Shown one piece after another: positions 59,869 through 64,000 of a stretch of 64,000 nucleotides of DNA. The notes under the pieces were generated by a model. It was given only the letters and a program-made list of their open reading frames with translations, did no database searches and was not told where the DNA came from. The DNA lies in NCBI GenBank assembly GCA_949752735.1, contig OX457053.1, positions 2,364,084 through 2,428,083 of the forward strand, in the 5' to 3' direction. A program made the position numbers and the translations under genes. Within the stretch, counting starts at the first letter, position 1, and each line of letters begins with the position of its first letter. The DNA is from Lumbricus terrestris. Taxonomy: Eukaryota; Annelida; Clitellata; Crassiclitellata; Lumbricidae.

Positions 59869-61627
59869 GTGAGTGCTTGGCAATTCTATGCATAACTTTC
59901 TGTCTTTTCGTTCTTGCAAAACGTAAATAGTGGGGCGCAGTGGTGCAGTGGTGGCACGGTGCCTTGGAGCCGGAGTGTTCCAGGTTCGAATCCACCTCAA
60001 GCCGCCGCGTAGGAGCCTTTAGCAAGTCATTCACTCGCCATAATATTATTGCTCGTGCGATTCGTCGTAAAACTCCGATCCAGTGTCCGCGCTGTAGATG
60101 GGAGCGCTTCTGAGTAGTGAGCCTGAAGGGGGCTACAGAAAATGCGAGAAACAAGTAAATAAATAAATAGAAGATTCATTTTCCATCTCGCAAAATAGTG
60201 CTGAATTTTATAAGACGCCCAACGTTGAGATGATGTACGCGGCAGTCATATTATTTTGTTGATTGCTTAGACATCACAATAAGCGACGACAATTATTACA
60301 ATTAGCCTACGATTACACTTACAACGTAGCCTATTACATGTAAATTTACACAGAATACCGGTAGTGACCTAAACAAGTTTTTTGGTATCAACTTCGTCGC
60401 GTCATTTTGGTAAAACGAATCATTGTAATATTCGCGACGGTTTGCTTTAAGTTATTCTACAATAGTTAGACTACTTACAGTGAAAGATTGCTCAAGATGG
60501 GTAAGCCTATATAGGGCCTACTCGAAGATGTTTAAGGCAAGAATGGAGATCAGTTTTCTCACAGCCATGCACATATTGCAATAGATCTATTTATTTATTT
60601 ATTTCTCGCATTTGCTATAGCGCCCCTTCAAGTTAACCACTCAGAGGCGCTCCCGACTACAGTGCGGACACTGCATCGGAGTTTCACCCCTAAACGCACA
60701 AGCAATTACCGTGAGTGAAGGACTCGGTCAAGGTCCCTACACGGCGGTTTGAGGTAGATTCGAACACGAACCTCCGGCTCTCGGGCACCGAACTCACCAC
60801 TGCAACACCGTACCCTCAATAGACCCTATACCTTGGTTTGTAGATATTCCGCTATTTATTACAGACCTTTATTATGGGTTTCATTCCAGAAATGTGTTCA
60901 TTTTTTTAATTGTAGTTAATGTGTCAGTACTGAAAACGCAACCAACGTTACCGTTAAAAACTCCGATCTGCATTGGAGATGTCTGTTATATAAAATTGGA
61001 ATCAACAAATGAAAGAAACTGGACAGAAGCACAGCAAATATGCCAGAGCTCAGAGCGTATTTCAACAACACTGCCAATTGTTGACAGTTTGAAGCATCAA
61101 AAAAGTTTCGAAGCAGCTGCCCGTCTTCTTACCGCTGACGATGAACGGAAATTAGGGATATGGATCGGTGCCAAAGCGTCCTACAGCAATCCTAAAAACT
61201 GGACTTGGTTGGACGGAAGCAGTTATGACGAGACAGGTAACGAATAACAAGACAACGAATAACTTAGAATCATTTTTGTAATATTTTGCAGCAATGCTCA
61301 GTGGTCACCTGTAGCTTGAAATTAGCATTTGCTATATTCTTATTCTTCGTTCTCGTCATGTTATCATCATCGTCATCGTACTCGTGTCCTGTTCCTTAGT
61401 TTCTGTAACTCTGAAAAGCACTTAGTCTTGAACTCGTCTCTGCAGGCAGTGTAGGCTACATGCATAACCCAATCTCCAGTGGGTTCAAATTCGCTTTCAC
61501 CGTCCATTCCGTCGTGTGTTTGTTGTCCAAATGGATTTTCCAGCCCGTTGGTATGCAGTTAATTGTCGCAGTTTGAGGAGTGCTCAATTTTCCGGGTTAC
61601 TCATGCTTGCATCATTTCCGACTATCC

Positions 61628-61671
<44 letters not shown>

Positions 61672-64000
61672 CAATTTCTATGGCGCCGTAACACAGCACA
61701 TGCCGTTACAAAGGCGCCTCTACAAACACAAACATAATATATTCAGTCACAGGTACGCCTTGGAAAACAAATATGTCTTCAGACGAGTTTTGAAAACCCC
61801 AACAGAGTTGGCAGAACGAACTGTGGAAGGCAGACTGTTCCAGCAGCGGGGGCCAGCAGTTGAAAAAGCACGCTCCCCGAAGCGTGTCTTCGCCCTTCGC
61901 ACATACAGATCTCCTTTCACACTGGATCTCAGCGTAAGGCCAGCACTTGACGCCGCCATCTGCACGCAATAGGATTTGAGGTAGTCCGGTGCTAAGCCAT
62001 GTAGTGACTTGTAGACGAGCAATGAGAGTTTGAATTCAATGCGGCACGGTATTGGAAGCCAATGCAACACGTCACGCAGTAATGGTGTCACATGATCAAA
62101 CTTCCGCCGATTACACACGAGTTTCGCCGCTGCATTCAACACAGACTGTAGTCGGTCGTGCAGGTACTTCGGCGCACCAGCCAACAAACTGTTACACCGG
62201 TCCACCTAAGAAACCACGAAGCAGAAAACGGCTGTTTTTGCAGCCTCAAAAGGCAGTGATCGTACACAGCTTTTGATTAACCGCAGCTGGCGAAAGCATC
62301 TGCTCACCGTCAGTCCCACTTGGCGCGTCATGGACATGTCCGTCTGGAATAAAACTCCAAGGTCACGCACAGCGGTAGAAGGCCGCACCGATATTCCACA
62401 GATATTTAGGGACTCACTGCTAAGTTGATCGCACCTTCTACGAGTGGCACACCAAAGGAAATCAGTCTTGTCAGGATTCAGAAGGAGGCGATTTGACCTC
62501 AACCATTCAGCTACAACCTCTACTCCCGACTCCATGTGTTGCTGCAGTTGAGGCGCAGTCGTCGACGGACCAGTGGTGTATAGCTGCGAGTCGTCGGCAT
62601 AGAAATGAGAGGATAGCCCCACTCCAGAGGCAAGTTTCTCAAGATCGGCCGTATACAGCAGAAAAAGCAGAGGCCCCAGAACCGACCCCTGAGGTACTCC
62701 ACTGGTTAAAACACGCAACGACGAATGCACCCCATTGTAATAAACCGACTGGCTTCGCCCGCGTAGATATGATTTGATCCAGTCAAGCGCCACCGAGCGT
62801 ACGCCTATATATATGTAGGTATGTAGGCCTACATATTTTTTTATTAGCTGGCAGTGCCGAAGTGACTTTCGGGTGTTTCTGAGAATCTGCGATATTTAAT
62901 ACTGCTCAGTCTTTATATTGTCAAGACGGAGCAGCATTAGACTATCGATTTATGATATTATAATAATTAGAAGGCTCATATTGTGAACTATTAGAGATGT
63001 CGTTAGCAGTTGTTCCCGTAATTGCAATGGGTAACTTTTCTAGAAATTAGCATTACCTCCCACATTTCAGTCTTTATTCGGGACACTCTTCATTGGCTTC
63101 CATACCACAACGCATTGAGTTCAAAATTTTGACACTTATGCGCAATTCTCTTCTTGGGGTTGCTCCCTCCTACCTCCGTTCTTTCTGTATTCAGGTCTCC
63201 TCTCTCCCCGGTCGCTCTGCCCTTCGTTCGGCAGCAAATCGCCTCCTTGTTGTTCCTCGCATGCGTGGGGCTACTGCCCAGTCCAGAAGTTTTGCCTATG
63301 TAGGCCCCTCCTGCTGGAACCGTCTTCCACATAAACTGTATACGTCTTGAGCTTCTCAGCTTGTCTCTCCCTCTGTTTAGAAAGCGCCTGAAGACTATAC
63401 TATTCGTTAGCGACAGTGCTAACTTTGGGTCGGGAGCGCTACTGAATCTTTGAGCGGCGCTATACAAGTGTCCAATTACAATTACAATTACAATTACCAG
63501 AGACCCTATCGTCCAGACAATATAGAACTAACGAACAAACTGCTTCTAAGAGATTATGATAATTAGGCATAGTCCTAATAGAAGTAGCTGGTCGCCGTGT
63601 AGTTTGTTGCCGCACATTTAACTTCGAAAAGCTTCATCGCAGTTGATCTGCTGTAATCTACAGATAATTCGATAAGCAGGAATGGCCTTTTAGAGGGCCG
63701 TTCGCTCAAAATACTCCTGTAGAAGTAGGTCATGCTTTTTTGACGCAGCGAAGCTTAGGCCTACATCTTGCAATGACCAGCAGCGACATTGCAGGAATCA
63801 ACGTTGAGGCGAGTAGGCCTATACACGAGGTGCCATAGATCTTTGCTACAATAGACTGCAGACTTGTCGTATCCATGTAGGACTATTTGTGAAAATGTGC
63901 TTACTCATGCTGTATATTTATGGTCAACATAATTTATTTCTAAACATTAGTGACGCAGTCAGAAGAGGGGCTTGGCAAGAATTATGCCCTTGTGCAAGAC
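59841..64000 (+). CDS. Gene D (partial): C-like lectin receptor, 5' exons
   Basis: Exons 59841-59868 (MLLKACIIL), 60916-61236 and 63951 to the window end. Joined they read MLLKACIILVNVSVLKTQPT, then ICIGDVCYIKLESTNERNW, LGIWIGAKASYSNPKNWTW and VTQSEEGLGKNYALVQD. Close paralogue of gene C, intact as far as visible. The large intron holds two SINE copies upstream and two LINE fragments. The rest lies outside the window. Confidence 0.8.
59931..60163 (+). mobile_element. tRNA-derived SINE, complete
   Basis: Head GGGGCGCAGTGGTGCAGTGG (A-box region), B box GGTTCGAATCC at 59983-59993, tRNA-unrelated body and an (AAAT)n tail. TSD taaatag (59924-59930, 60164-60170). Absent from the C intron. Confidence 0.85.
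60586..60820 (-). mobile_element. tRNA-derived SINE, inverted copy
   Basis: Starts with (TTTA)n and ends near 'accgtaccctc'; B-box complement at 'agattcgaacacgaacc'. Flanks aatagatc and aatagacc look like a TSD. Confidence 0.8.
60916..61236 (+). CDS. Gene D CTLD1 exon a
   Basis: Acceptor 'aattgtag', donor 'acag|gtaacg', 2+318+1 nt, three codons longer than in C. Confidence 0.9.
61629..62800 (-). mobile_element. CR1/L2-like LINE, 5'-truncated
   Basis: Minus-strand frames encode SGVPQGSVLGPLLFLLYTAD, FYADDSQLY (RT catalytic motif), LNPDKTDFLW, LGVLFQTDMSM, then after a stop/frameshift near 62206 MDRCNSLLAGAP, VLHWLPIPCRIEFKL, FSTAGPRCWNSLP. The 3' end is an (ATT)n tail (plus strand 61629-61668). 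Not active. Confidence 0.9.
63075..63495 (+). mobile_element. L2-like LINE, 3' fragment
   Basis: Encodes RIEFKILTLMRNSLLGVAPS, RSALRSAANRLLVVPRMRG, AYVGPSCWNRLP, then 'gcgctatacaagtgtcc' and an (ATTACA)n tail. A second LINE family in the gene D intron, opposite in strand to 61629-62800. Confidence 0.85.
63951..64000 (+). CDS. Gene D CTLD1 exon b, cut by window end
   Basis: Acceptor 'taaacattag', then TQSEEGLGKNYALVQD in the phase required by 60916-61236; matches gene C 31560 onward. Confidence 0.75.

Noticed and set aside
59931..60163. Possible tRNA gene from the GGTTCGAATCC box
   Set aside because: No cloverleaf or paired acceptor stem; followed by a SINE body and AAAT tail, and repeated elsewhere in the window.

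Overview
The window is eukaryotic, most likely from a marine invertebrate, possibly an early deuterostome such as an echinoderm, hemichordate or cephalochordate; the species assignment is a guess. The reasons are short phase-1 exons in long AT-rich introns, dense LINE, SINE, MITE and microsatellite content, a Gmr1-type Gypsy retrotransposon, and lineage-expanded C-type lectin receptors. No bacterial-style operons, CRISPR arrays, rRNA or intact tRNA genes are visible.

The genes are a plus-strand tandem array of type I membrane receptors built as signal peptide, CTLD1 (two exons), CTLD2 (two exons), Ser/Thr-rich stalk, transmembrane helix, and a tyrosine-motif cytoplasmic tail. In order: the last exon of an upstream gene (1-153, canonical ITAM spacing); gene A1 (7946-13704); gene B1 (19035-25869, frameshifted, probably a pseudogene); gene C (29439-38231); gene B2 (42855-57500); and gene D (59841 to the window end, truncated). 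A and C share an ITAM-like tail (YEGL-x10-YEVL). B1 and B2 share a minisatellite-encoded tail of 20/24-residue repeats with PPxY, YxxL and YxxQ motifs. Exon phases close exactly in every model (1-1-1-1-1-1-2 in B genes; the A and C genes have one extra micro-exon before the tail). Sugar-site motifs of CTLD2 differ between genes (EPS in A1, QPD in C, QPN in B).

The array grew by segmental duplication: about 13.0-28.9 kb is copied at about 37.5-59.2 kb, and 28.9-31.7 kb (start of C) corresponds to 59.3-64.0 kb (D). The copies act as each other's empty sites, so many insertions can be assigned to one copy: a 7.27-kb LTR retrotransposon in intron 1 of B2, several hAT-like MITEs with 8-bp target duplications, a truncated RTE-like LINE, and a tRNA-derived SINE.

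The most unusual signal is a palindromic micro-insertion, TAGGCCTA (also TAGGCTA and TAGCCTA), scattered through the non-coding DNA. Comparing paralogous copies shows that each one is a gain of GGCCTA, GGCTA or GCCTA at a TA dinucleotide, that is TA duplicated around GGCC, GGC or GCC. One such insertion (19621-19627) sits inside a B1 coding exon and is exactly the 5 bp that destroys its frame. The pattern resembles excision footprints of a TA-targeting DNA transposon with GG...CC ends; an 802-bp element with such ends lies at 35067-35868.
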